Below are positions 34,334-42,575 of a DNA stretch of 64,000 bases, one piece after another. The stretch comes from Superficieibacter sp. HKU1 (GTDB lineage: Bacteria; Pseudomonadota; Gammaproteobacteria; Enterobacterales; Enterobacteriaceae). A program made the position numbers and the translations under genes. The notes under the pieces were generated by a model. The model made no database searches. It had not been told where the DNA came from and was given only the letters and a program-made list of their open reading frames with translations. The stretch lies in assembly GCF_029319185.1 (NCBI RefSeq), contig NZ_CP119754.1, positions 4,154,001-4,218,000 of the forward strand, in the 5' to 3' direction. The stretch's first letter is position 1; every line of letters starts with the position of its first letter.

Positions 34334-35365
34334 CAACAGCGCCAGCCCACCAACCATCATACCGCCCACGGCCACCAGCCCTCCGGTGAGCCACAGCGCC
34401 TTCGCCGGAAACGCTTTACGCAGCATCACCAGCGATGGCAGGCTGACGGCAGGCAGCGTCATCAGCAGCGCCAGCGCGGGTGCGGTGCCCATACCGGCCA
34501 GCATCATGGTTTGTACAATCGGGATTTCAGCGGCTGTCGGGATCACAAACAGGCAGCCCGCTATTGCCATCGCCGCAACCCAGAAGAAAGTGTTCCCCAC
34601 CACGCCATCGGCATGTGGAAAAAGCCAGACGCGGGCCGCACCCAGTACCAGCACCGCCAGAATATAAACCGGGATGGTATTCCAGAACAGCGTCCATAGC
34701 GCCCGTCCCCAGCGGGAAAAGAAGCTTCCTTCTACCGTGGCATCCGGGAGGGTGACCGTGGTGGTTTGCGCCGTATCTTTCACCAGACGCTGCACCAGCG
34801 TGGCGACAATCAGCACTATTGCCAGTCCGGCAACCAGACGCACCAGCGCGAACGGCCAGCCGAGCACAAACCCCATAAACACCAGCGTGGCCGGGTTCAA
34901 CAGCGGATTACCCATCCAGAATGCCAGTGCGCCGCCCATCGACACCTGCTGGCGGCGCAGCCCGACCGTTACCGGTGCCGCGCAGCAGGAGCACATCATG
35001 CCAGGCAGCGAAAAGATCGTCCCCAGCAGCGTCCCCTGAAAACGAGGCTGACCCAGCGTGCGCAGCAGCCAGTTACGTGGGATCAACACCTGTACCAGCG
35101 ATCCGAGGATCACACCGAGTACGGCGGCTTTCCATACTGCGAGAAAATAGACCAGCGCATAATCCCACGCCGCCTGAAGCGGGCTGGCATCGGCCTGAGC
35201 AAGGATAGATTTACCAATACTGTGAGTTTCGGCGGCAGTGAATGCTTTACCGTAATAAGGCTGCCATTTCACATACCAGAGGCCGACAATAACAACGAGA
35301 AAAAAAAGTGCAGGCTTCCACCACTGACGTGACAGAGCCGATTGAGATGAAGACTGACCAGTCAT
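34331..35365 (-). CDS. yraQ: YraQ, UPF0718 (ArsP-like) permease
   Basis: A 344-residue inner-membrane protein with about eight or nine hydrophobic segments, of the permease family that includes ArsP. The conserved SLPGMMCSCCAAPVTVGLRR block with a Cys-Cys pair and FWMGNPLLNPATLVFMGFVLG are present. Substrate is unknown; family members export arsenicals or metals. E. coli has the same neighbour order (yraP-yraQ-yraR). Confidence 0.92.
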   Translation of the reverse strand: MTGQSSSQSALSRQWWKPALFFLVVIVGLWYVKWQPYYGKAFTAAETHSIGKSILAQADASPLQAAWDYALVYFLAVWKAAVLGVILGSLVQVLIPRNWLLRTLGQPRFQGTLLGTIFSLPGMMCSCCAAPVTVGLRRQQVSMGGALAFWMGNPLLNPATLVFMGFVLGWPFALVRLVAGLAIVLIVATLVQRLVKDTAQTTTVTLPDATVEGSFFSRWGRALWTLFWNTIPVYILAVLVLGAARVWLFPHADGVVGNTFFWVAAMAIAGCLFVIPTAAEIPIVQTMMLAGMGTAPALALLMTLPAVSLPSLVMLRKAFPAKALWLTGGLVAVGGMMVGGLALL

Positions 35366-35440
35366 AACATTCCCCGGAAAAATTTATGGTTTTAGATAAG
35401 CCGTGGCATAGTACGCTGGTCGAAATATTTATGGAAATTA

Positions 35441-36088
35441 TTAATCGTTATTACGCGCCGCAATTTCTCGTAATGCAGATGAAGAAAGAATCGTCACCGG
35501 CTCCCCCTTTTCTGCCAGCGCAGTGGCAAGTAAAGCCCGTGCCACATCCCGGGCGCCGATCGATTTCAGGTTACCCGGCAGCAGTTTAAAGAGCGGTGCC
35601 AGCAGCGATTCATTCACCCGGTGCTTTTCACGATCGCCCAGCAGCATAGAGGGACGGGCGATGGTCAGGCGCGGCCAGTGCTGGGCCATCAGCGCTTCTT
35701 CCATCTTGCCCTTAACCCGATTATAAAAAAACGGTGAGCTGGCACTGGCTCCCATTGCGCTGACTACCAGCATATGTGTTGCGCCCAGGCGTTGCCCCGT
35801 CAGTGCGGTATCCACCACCAGCGTATAATCGGCATGAATAAAAGCCTCTTTCGAGCCCGCTTCCCGCCGGGTGGTTCCGAGGCAGCAGAAGACGATATCC
35901 ACCGGCGTCGTCACCTGCGCCAGCGCATCGGTCAACTGCGGATCGACAGGGTTAAAGACGCCGGAAATATCCTTCAGCGGGCGTCGCGTCGGCGCGGCGA
36001 TGCCGTCAATGCGTGGTTCCTGGAGTAACATTCGCAGCAGATGATCGCCGACCAGCCCGGTCGCGCCGGTGAGTAAAACCTGACTCAT
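35441..36088 (-). CDS. yraR: YraR, atypical SDR NAD(P)-binding protein
   Basis: A 215-residue Rossmann-fold protein (NmrA/epimerase-like). The nucleotide motif TGATGLVGDHLLRML is at residues 7-21 and the HMLVVSAMGASASSPFFYNRVKG block carries the SDR Ser and Tyr/Lys. Function is not established; related to human TIP30/HTATIP2-like oxidoreductases. It lies upstream of yraQ on the same strand and is divergent from yhbO. Confidence 0.92.
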   Translation of the reverse strand: MSQVLLTGATGLVGDHLLRMLLQEPRIDGIAAPTRRPLKDISGVFNPVDPQLTDALAQVTTPVDIVFCCLGTTRREAGSKEAFIHADYTLVVDTALTGQRLGATHMLVVSAMGASASSPFFYNRVKGKMEEALMAQHWPRLTIARPSMLLGDREKHRVNESLLAPLFKLLPGNLKSIGARDVARALLATALAEKGEPVTILSSSALREIAARNND

Positions 36089-36216
36089 TACGCCCTCCTT
36101 CCGATATGCGGATTTGTCCGTGTTGCAATCTCGCGGGTCTGCACCACACTTAACTGTCTACGGTAAGTATTTACCATTTTTAGAGAAATGATCTGAAGCC
36201 AGACAACGGAGGAAGT

Positions 36217-36735
36217 ATGGGCAAGAAAATAGCGGTCTTGATCACCGACGAGTTTGAAGATTCAGAATTTACCTCTCCGGCAGAGGCCTACAAAAAGGCC
36301 GGGCATGAGGTCATTACTATTGAGAAAGAGGCCGGTAAAACCGTAAAAGGTAAGCAGGGCGAAGCCAATGTGAAAATCGACAAGAGCATTGATGACGTCA
36401 GCCCGGAAGAGTTTGATGCGTTGCTGCTACCCGGTGGGCACTCACCGGATTCTCTGCGCGGCGATGACCGCTTTGTCACCTTTACCCGCGAGTTCGTCAA
36501 CAGCGGCAAACCGGTGTTCGCCATTTGTCACGGTCCACAACTGCTGATTAGTGCGGAAGTTGTGCGTGGTCGTAAACTGACTGCGGTTAAACCGATAGTG
36601 ATTGACGTGAAAAACGCTGGCGCTGAGTTTTTTGATCAGGAAGTGGTTGTGGATAAAGACCAGCTGGTCACCAGCCGCACGCCGGATGACTTGCCTGCTT
36701 TCAACCGCGAATCGCTGCGCCTACTCGGTGCCTGA
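36217..36735 (+). CDS. yhbO: DJ-1/PfpI superfamily stress protein YhbO
   Basis: A 172-residue DJ-1/PfpI family protein. The nucleophile elbow FAICHGPQLL gives Cys104-His105 and Glu in ITDEFEDSE is the conserved acidic partner. E. coli YhbO protects against oxidative, heat and acid stress and has been reported as a protein/nucleotide deglycase for glyoxal adducts, a claim still debated. GGAGG is well placed before the ATG. Its 3' end overlaps convergent yhbP by 15 bp. Confidence 0.95.
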   Translation: MGKKIAVLITDEFEDSEFTSPAEAYKKAGHEVITIEKEAGKTVKGKQGEANVKIDKSIDDVSPEEFDALLLPGGHSPDSLRGDDRFVTFTREFVNSGKPVFAICHGPQLLISAEVVRGRKLTAVKPIVIDVKNAGAEFFDQEVVVDKDQLVTSRTPDDLPAFNRESLRLLGA

Positions 36736-37158
36736 ATCGCGTAGCCAGTAGAGTTTTTTACCAAAGCCCAGCGTGTTATCCGTAAATTTAAGCTCGTCAG
36801 GCCGGATCTCCCAGACCGGCGCGGATACCACTCTGGCCACCGGAAAGCGATGGTTATAGCGCGCGCGCATTGCCTCGCTTTCCTTTCCTTCCAGACGCCG
36901 AATCGCACCTTTAAACTGCACTCCGCGGATCAGCGCTACGGTTTTCGGCTGTCCATTTATCGTACCGGCAACGGGAGCGCCTGACCCGGTCATCTGTGCA
37001 TGACGAGTATTATCTTCGCTGAGCAGATAAAACGCGACGTTCTGCGGATCGTATATATAGAAGGCGTTTGCGCACCACAGCTCGCCATCGCGCGCGACAC
37101 ACCAGGTGATAACATGCTGTTTAGCAATCCAGCGACTCATCGTAGCAAGCGTTTCCAT
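36721..37158 (-). CDS. yhbP: YhbP, UPF0306 family protein
   Basis: A 145-residue protein of the UPF0306 family, related to FMN-binding split-barrel (pyridoxamine 5'-phosphate oxidase-like) proteins. Motifs: MSRWIAKQHVITWCVARDGELWCANAFY (given here as family start), LLSEDNTRHAQMTG and VAGTINGQPKTVALIRGVQF. No established function. Length is close to E. coli YhbP (147). Divergent from yhbQ across a 54-bp gap. Confidence 0.9.
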   Translation of the reverse strand: METLATMSRWIAKQHVITWCVARDGELWCANAFYIYDPQNVAFYLLSEDNTRHAQMTGSGAPVAGTINGQPKTVALIRGVQFKGAIRRLEGKESEAMRARYNHRFPVARVVSAPVWEIRPDELKFTDNTLGFGKKLYWLRDSGTE

Positions 37159-37212
37159 GCGGGCTCTCCATTATGTTATGGTGCGCTCACCTTATCATAC
37201 TGACTATAAACC

Positions 37213-37488
37213 GTGTGCTGGTATCTCTATCTTATCCGAACGGAAAATAATGCGCTTTACACCGGCATCACTACCGATGTCGCGCGTCGTTTTACGCAGC
37301 ATCAAACAGGAAAAGGGGCTAAAGCCTTACGGGGGAAAGGTGAGCTTATGCTGGCTTTCTCTGAAGAGGTTGGTGAACGCTCACTTGCATTGCGCCTGGA
37401 ATACCGGATAAAGCAGCTTACGAAGCGCCAGAAAGAACGCCTCGTCGCCGGAGAAATTTTGTTAAACAGCCTGATTACAGACGATTAA
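37213..37488 (+). CDS. yhbQ: YhbQ, GIY-YIG nuclease-fold protein
   Basis: A 91-residue single-domain GIY-YIG protein: WYLYLIRTENNALYTGITTDVARRF holds the GIY-YIG-like Tyr/Tyr/Arg core and ALRLEYRIKQLTKRQKERL the Glu helix. Start is a GTG at 37213, matching the position of the E. coli start. C-terminus is shorter than the 100-residue E. coli protein. Nuclease activity on DNA has been reported for related UPF0213 members. It overlaps convergent yhbS by 14 bp. Confidence 0.92.
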   Translation: MCWYLYLIRTENNALYTGITTDVARRFTQHQTGKGAKALRGKGELMLAFSEEVGERSLALRLEYRIKQLTKRQKERLVAGEILLNSLITDD

Positions 37489-37978
37489 AGTGGTCGTGGT
37501 ATTCTACCTTTCCGTGCACATTCACCAGCGCATTGTCGGCCAGGCGATGCACCTGAAATGCACTCTCACTGTCAGGCCAGCGGCAGCGTAAATCGTACTG
37601 CGACGCGGATTCAAACCCCAGACGACCGTAAAAGGCCGGATCGCCCAGCGTCACCACGGCGGCGTAGCCAAATTCATTCAGGGAATCGAGCCCCTCATAC
37701 ACCAGCTGACGCGCCAGCCCCTGGCCACGGTAGCTTTCATCAACGGCCAACGGTGCCAGCCCTACCCACTGCAAATCTTCACCTTCAACATCAACCGGAC
37801 TGAACGCCACATAGCCAACCACCTGCCCTTCGTCATCGGTGGCGACCAGGCCCAGGGTGAGAAGACCGTCTTCACGTAAATCGTGGATCAGCCGGGCTTC
37901 AGCATCGCGTGCAAAAGCACGACGTAACAGGGCATCGATACCTGGCGCATCAATGGGAATTTCAACGCGAATCAGCAT
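37475..37978 (-). CDS. yhbS: YhbS, GNAT family acetyltransferase
   Basis: A 167-residue GNAT with the acetyl-CoA loop VDESYRGQGLARQLVYEGL and the C-terminal VVTLGDPAFYGRLGFE motif. It overlaps the upstream ubiT gene by seven bases, so the two are translationally coupled. E. coli YhbS has been linked to tRNA-derived and sRNA-related phenotypes but its substrate is not settled. Confidence 0.92.
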   Translation of the reverse strand: MLIRVEIPIDAPGIDALLRRAFARDAEARLIHDLREDGLLTLGLVATDDEGQVVGYVAFSPVDVEGEDLQWVGLAPLAVDESYRGQGLARQLVYEGLDSLNEFGYAAVVTLGDPAFYGRLGFESASQYDLRCRWPDSESAFQVHRLADNALVNVHGKVEYHDHFNRL

Positions 37979-38496
37979 GGTTCACCTACCGATCTGTTTG
38001 GGATTTCTGACGGTGTTTTCAGCCCCGCCTCGACAAAGTCCGCCAGTTGCAGCAGCATCGTGCGCAATGCTTTTGGCATCTGCTCCAGTTCGATGGCGTC
38101 CATCAGGTTCTTCACATACAGTCCCAGCTCGGTGTCGCCTTCAATAACCAGACGGCGCTGGAAGAAAAGCGTATCGGGATCCTGACGACGCGCGACGATC
38201 ATCAGCAAATCGCTGGCATCGGCACTAAAGCTGACATCGGCGTCAGCCGTTTCACTGACAATCAGACGCCCGTGGTCAACGGAGGTGTACCATCTGAGGC
38301 CGATATCGCGCACCTGAATACTCAGCCAGCGGCCCTCAAGGAACTCCAGCTCCCCATCCGCCAGCGCCTGGTGAAATTGCCAGCGTAGCACCTGTTCCAG
38401 CACCTGACGCTTAAGGGCAAAGGGCGTCAGTTTCACTGGCACACTCATCAAAGACGGGCCAAGGTGAACCAGGCGTGAACGCAGTTTATCCAACAC
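37972..38496 (-). CDS. ubiT: UbiT, SCP2-domain accessory factor for anaerobic ubiquinone synthesis
   Basis: A 174-residue protein (YhbT) with an SCP2 sterol-carrier domain (about residues 45-140: WLSIQVRDIGLRWYTSVDHGRLIVS ... LLMIVARRQDPDTLFFQRRLVIEGDTELG, only fragments quoted). It binds isoprenoid quinone intermediates and is needed with UbiU and UbiV for oxygen-independent ubiquinone synthesis. It is divergent from ubiU across a 218-bp region suitable for shared anaerobic regulation, although I could not identify a full FNR site with certainty. Confidence 0.94.
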   Translation of the reverse strand: MLDKLRSRLVHLGPSLMSVPVKLTPFALKRQVLEQVLRWQFHQALADGELEFLEGRWLSIQVRDIGLRWYTSVDHGRLIVSETADADVSFSADASDLLMIVARRQDPDTLFFQRRLVIEGDTELGLYVKNLMDAIELEQMPKALRTMLLQLADFVEAGLKTPSEIPNRSVGEPC

Positions 38497-38714
38497 GAGC
38501 TTTACTCCCTCAATTTAATAATTCCATCATTCTGCCATATCAGATAAACGACATGGCGGCGTAAATCAACAATTACGTTATGAAGACGTTATTATTGGCA
38601 TCATCAATACGCGATTAACTGCCTCAAATCAAAAATTGTCGCGGTCAGGTTAACTAAAATTCCAGTTCGTTAACAATTTGCGACCCGCAAGGGGTGCAAC
38701 GTTCAGGAAATTTT

Positions 38715-39710
38715 ATGGAGCTCCTCTGTCCTGCCGGTAATCTCCCGGCGCTTAAGGCGGCTATCGAAAACGGCGCTGACGCGGTCTATATCGGGCTAAA
38801 AGATGATACCAATGCCCGCCACTTTGCCGGACTTAACTTTACTGAAAAAAAATTACAGGAAGCCGTAAGCTTCGTACATCAGCATCGCCGCAAGTTGCAC
38901 ATCGCTATTAACACTTTTGCTCACCCGGACGGCTATGCCCGCTGGCAACGTGCGGTGGATATGGCGGCCCAGCTAGGAGCTGACGCGCTGATCCTCGCCG
39001 ATCTGGCGATGCTTGAGTATGCCGCTGAACGCTATCCGCATATTGAGCGCCACGTCTCAGTCCAGGCATCGGCCACCAATGAAGAGGCAATCCGTTTCTA
39101 TCACCGCCATTTTGACGTGGCGCGCGTGGTGCTGCCGCGCGTACTTTCTATTCATCAGGTGAAGCAGCTTGCCCGCGTAACGCCGGTTCCGCTGGAAGTG
39201 TTTGCCTTCGGCAGCTTGTGCATCATGGCAGAAGGTCGCTGCTACCTCTCCTCTTATTTAACCGGCGAGTCGCCGAATACGGTCGGGGCATGCTCTCCCG
39301 CACGCTTTGTCCGCTGGCAGCAAACGCCGCAGGGGCTGGAGTCACGCCTGAATGAAGTGCTAATCGACCGTTACCAGGACGGCGAAAACGCAGGCTATCC
39401 CACGTTGTGTAAAGGCCGTTATCTGGTCGACGGTGAGCGCTATCACGCCCTGGAGGAACCAACCAGCCTTAACACGCTGGAACTGCTGCCGGAATTGCTG
39501 GCCGCCAATATTGCCTCGGTAAAAATCGAAGGACGCCAGCGCAGCCCGGCTTACGTCAGCCAGGTGACGAAAGTCTGGCGGCAGGCTATCGATCGCTGCA
39601 TAGCCTCGCCGCAGGATTATGCCCCGCAGCAGGTATGGATGGAGACGCTGGGCGCGATGTCTGAAGGTACGCAGACTACCCTCGGCGCGTATCACCGCAA
39701 ATGGCAGTAG
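38715..39710 (+). CDS. ubiU: UbiU, U32 family hydroxylase component for anaerobic ubiquinone synthesis
   Basis: A 331-residue peptidase-U32-family protein (YhbU). With UbiV it carries 4Fe-4S clusters and performs O2-independent ring hydroxylation in ubiquinone synthesis. The cluster-binding cysteines are visible in GSLCIMAEGRCYLSSY, VGACSPARF and YPTLCKGRY. The start MELLCPAGNLPALKAA at 38715 is preferred (AGGAAA upstream) over an ORF start 21 bases earlier. ubiV follows after eight bases. Confidence 0.96.
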   Translation: MELLCPAGNLPALKAAIENGADAVYIGLKDDTNARHFAGLNFTEKKLQEAVSFVHQHRRKLHIAINTFAHPDGYARWQRAVDMAAQLGADALILADLAMLEYAAERYPHIERHVSVQASATNEEAIRFYHRHFDVARVVLPRVLSIHQVKQLARVTPVPLEVFAFGSLCIMAEGRCYLSSYLTGESPNTVGACSPARFVRWQQTPQGLESRLNEVLIDRYQDGENAGYPTLCKGRYLVDGERYHALEEPTSLNTLELLPELLAANIASVKIEGRQRSPAYVSQVTKVWRQAIDRCIASPQDYAPQQVWMETLGAMSEGTQTTLGAYHRKWQ

Positions 39711-39718
39711 GAAATCAT

Positions 39719-40597
39719 ATGAAATACTCACTCGGACCGGTCCTCTATTACTGGTCAAAAGAGACGCTGGAAGATTTTTACCAGCAGGCCGCCCGCAGCA
39801 GCGCCGATACCATCTACCTCGGTGAAGCGGTATGCAGCAAACGCCGGGCCACTAAAGTCGGCGACTGGCTGGAGATGGCAAAATCACTGGCAGGCAGCGG
39901 TAAGCAGGTGGTGCTTTCGACACTGGCGCTGGTGCAGGCGTCGTCAGAACTGGGCGAGCTGAAGCGTTACGTCGACAACGGCGATTTTTTGCTGGAAGCC
40001 AGCGACCTGGGCGTGGTGAATTTGTGCGCCGAACGTAAGCTACCGTTTGTCGCCGGGCACGCGCTCAATTGCTATAACGCGGTAACGCTGAACCTGTTAC
40101 TGAAGCAGGGCATGGTGCGCTGGTGTATGCCGGTGGAACTCTCCCGCGACTGGCTGATAAATCTGCTTACCCAGTGCGACGAGCTGGGCATTCGCCAGCA
40201 GTTTGAAGTTGAAGTCCTTAGCTATGGTCATCTGCCGCTGGCGTATTCCGCGCGCTGTTTCACCGCACGTTCGGAAGATCGCCCGAAAGATGAGTGTGAA
40301 ACCTGCTGCATTAAGTACCCTAACGGGCGCAGCGTGCTGTCGCAGGAAAATCAGCAGGTCTTCGTGCTCAACGGCATTCAGACCATGAGCGGCTATGTGT
40401 ATAACCTCGGCAATGAACTGACGTCGATGAAGGGTCTGGTGGATATGGTCCGCCTGTCACCGCTGGGCACGGAGACGTTTGCCATGCTGGACGCCTTCCG
40501 GGCCAATGAAACGGGTGAGGCACCGCTTGCGCTTGCCGCACACAGCGATTGCAATGGCTACTGGAAACGGCTGGCTGGCCTGGAGCTGCACGCGTAA
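39719..40597 (+). CDS. ubiV: UbiV, U32 family partner of UbiU
   Basis: A 292-residue U32-family protein (YhbV), the heterodimer partner of UbiU. Cysteines of the Fe-S site are in GEAVCSKRRA and in SARCFTARSEDRPKDECETCC. AGGAAAT before the ATG at 39719 supports this start. Length equals E. coli UbiV. Confidence 0.96.
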   Translation: MKYSLGPVLYYWSKETLEDFYQQAARSSADTIYLGEAVCSKRRATKVGDWLEMAKSLAGSGKQVVLSTLALVQASSELGELKRYVDNGDFLLEASDLGVVNLCAERKLPFVAGHALNCYNAVTLNLLLKQGMVRWCMPVELSRDWLINLLTQCDELGIRQQFEVEVLSYGHLPLAYSARCFTARSEDRPKDECETCCIKYPNGRSVLSQENQQVFVLNGIQTMSGYVYNLGNELTSMKGLVDMVRLSPLGTETFAMLDAFRANETGEAPLALAAHSDCNGYWKRLAGLELHA

Positions 40598-40601
40598 AAA
40601 A

Positions 40602-40671
40602 GCTCACTTTGTTAACAACTATAATCAGATCTTAATGCAGTATTAAAAGATTAACCGGTAACAAAGTGAGC
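40602..40671 (+). promoter_or_regulatory. 13-bp inverted repeat between ubiV and yhbW
   Basis: GCTCACTTTGTTA (40602-40614) and its exact complement TAACAAAGTGAGC (40659-40671) flank 44 bases. The second arm ends four bases before the yhbW ATG and covers the only Shine-Dalgarno-like bases (GTGAG). It may be a ubiV terminator without T-run, or a leader hairpin that limits yhbW translation. Confidence 0.55.
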
Positions 40672-40675
40672 CGTT

Positions 40676-41683
40676 ATGACTGATAAACAGATCCCTTTTT
40701 CGGTGCTGGATCTCGCACCGATCCCGCAAGGCTCCTCAGCCAGAGAAGCCTTCTCGCATTCACTGGCGCTGGCACAGCTGGCGGAAAAGCGTGGCTATCA
40801 TCGCTACTGGCTGGCGGAACACCACAATATGACCGGGATTGCCAGCGCGGCGACCTCGGTATTGATTGGCTATCTGGCGGCCAATACCACGACATTACAC
40901 CTTGGCTCCGGCGGCGTGATGCTGCCAAATCACTCGCCGCTGGTGATCGCCGAACAGTTCGGCACGCTGAATACGCTCTATCCGGGACGTATTGATTTAG
41001 GACTTGGCCGCGCACCGGGTAGCGATCAACCGACCATGCGCGCCCTGCGCCGCCATATGAGCGGCGATATTGATAACTTCCCGCGCGATGTTAACGAGCT
41101 GGTAGAGTGGTTTGATGCCCGCGATCCTCACCCGCAGGTGCGTCCGGTTCCGGGCTACGGCGAGAAAATTCCGGTATGGCTGTTAGGCTCCAGCCTGTAC
41201 AGCGCCCAGCTTGCTGCCCAGCTCGGCCTGCCCTTCGCCTTTGCCTCGCACTTTGCGCCGGATATGCTGTTCCAGGCTCTGCATCTCTATCGCACCAACT
41301 TCAAGCCTTCCGCGCGACTGGAGAAACCGTACGCGATGGTGTGCATTAATATTGTCACCGCCGACAGCAATCGCGACGCCGAATTCCTGTTTACCTCAAT
41401 GCAGCAGGCGTTCGTTAAACTGCGCCGCGGAGAAACCGGCCAGCTTCCGCCGCCGATTGAGAACATGGACACCTTCTGGTCGCCGTCCGAGCAATACGGC
41501 GTGCAGCAGGCGCTGAGTATGTCGCTGGTGGGTGATAAAGCGAAGGTCCGTCACGGTCTGCAATCCATCCTGCGCGAAACCGACGCGGACGAGATTATGG
41601 TCAACGGCCAGATTTTCGATCATCAGGCGCGCCTGCATTCGTTCGATCTGGCGATGGAAGTGAAGGAAGAATTATTTAATTAA
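40676..41683 (+). CDS. yhbW: YhbW, luciferase-like monooxygenase
   Basis: A 335-residue FMN-dependent bacterial-luciferase-family protein: FSVLDLAPIPQGSSAREAF, RYWLAEHHNM, LGSGGVMLPNHSPLVIAEQFGTL and RIDLGLGRAPGSD. The natural substrate is unknown. It immediately follows the ubiUV pair and is close to the convergent split L,D-transpeptidase-like gene (8-bp overlap). Confidence 0.94.
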   Translation: MTDKQIPFSVLDLAPIPQGSSAREAFSHSLALAQLAEKRGYHRYWLAEHHNMTGIASAATSVLIGYLAANTTTLHLGSGGVMLPNHSPLVIAEQFGTLNTLYPGRIDLGLGRAPGSDQPTMRALRRHMSGDIDNFPRDVNELVEWFDARDPHPQVRPVPGYGEKIPVWLLGSSLYSAQLAAQLGLPFAFASHFAPDMLFQALHLYRTNFKPSARLEKPYAMVCINIVTADSNRDAEFLFTSMQQAFVKLRRGETGQLPPPIENMDTFWSPSEQYGVQQALSMSLVGDKAKVRHGLQSILRETDADEIMVNGQIFDHQARLHSFDLAMEVKEELFN

Positions 41684-42389
41684 TATGGTATTGCCGGTTT
41701 TCGACAGTGATTATCGGAAGCCGGTGATTTTTTTCGAAGTAATCATAGCCAGGCTTCAGGGAGCGCCAGAAGGTGTAGTCCGGCCATTTCGCCGCCCGCC
41801 GCATATTTTCATCGCTCATGGCGAACGGAAAAATATGTACCGGCACGCTTTGTTGTCCGCTATTTAGCGCCTGCGCCACCAGGGCGTATATTTCCTCAAT
41901 ACCTGCGTCGGTCATCGCATAGCAGCCAGCGGACACGCAGTTGCCGTGCACCATAATAAAACTCCCGGTGTAGCCGTTGGCCCGATCGAAGGCATTGGGA
42001 TAGCCGATATTAAAGGCCAGATGCTAGCGGCTACGCGGGTTCAGTAAACCTTTGTTGGTGGCGTAAAATCCTTCCGGGCTTTTGCCGTCACCTTCCTTCC
42101 GTTTAGGCCCCAGCCCGCCAGACCAGGCGCAAATCGTCCAGGTTTTATACAACTGGTAGGACTTATTTGCGGTACTCGACCATAGCTCCAGTTTATCTTC
42201 TGCTTTCAAAATCCTGATAAAAAGACGGTCGCCAGGATGAATTTCTTTCGGCGGTAGCGGCGTCACCGGAGCGGGCTTTTCCTCCGGCAGGAAAACAGCT
42301 TCATCCTGCGAGGCTGGCCAGAAAAAGTGAACGCCTGCCGCAATGATTGCGGCACAGAGTACCAACCAGAGTAAGCCGCTGCGTCCCAT
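41676..42389 (-). pseudogene. DpaA/YafK-like L,D-transpeptidase-fold protein split by an amber codon
   Basis: Read as one frame from the ATG at 42389 this is a 237-codon protein with an N-terminal membrane anchor (LLWLVLCAAIIAAGVHFF), a proline-rich spacer and a YkuD-type domain. It resembles DpaA (YafK), which detaches Braun lipoprotein from peptidoglycan: GGLGPKRKEGDGKSPEGFY, NIGYPNAFDRANGY and the catalytic HGNCVSAGCYAM. A TAG at 42024-42026 interrupts it after LNPRSR, where DpaA has Tyr (SRY). The frame is otherwise intact on both sides, so one base change from TAC/TAT explains it; the break looks recent, or the amber codon may be suppressed. The 3' end overlaps yhbW by eight bases. Confidence 0.85.
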
Positions 42390-42575
42390 CTTTTCGTTAC
42401 CGCCATCGCTAAATGTTCGGCCAGTACTTTACGTTGTATCCCTGACACTGTCTCTTTGAAACTCTCCAGGCTGGAGTCCATTTCTGGACCTAAATTAAGC
42501 AACCACGCCTTTTACTATTGCTGATAAGAACCTTAATGCCACCAGAAGACTGACACGATGAATGCACTATCTAAC

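Noticed and set aside
38497..38714. FNR site in the ubiT/ubiU divergent region
   Set aside because: Only half-sites such as AAATCAA are visible; no TTGATnnnnATCAA with a good match on both halves.
42263..42502. 79-codon minus-strand frame starting near the L,D-transpeptidase-like gene (MDSSLESFKETVSG...)
   Set aside because: It overlaps the start of the split gene out of frame for about 40 codons and has no known family; the first 35 residues look somewhat protein-like but support is too weak.
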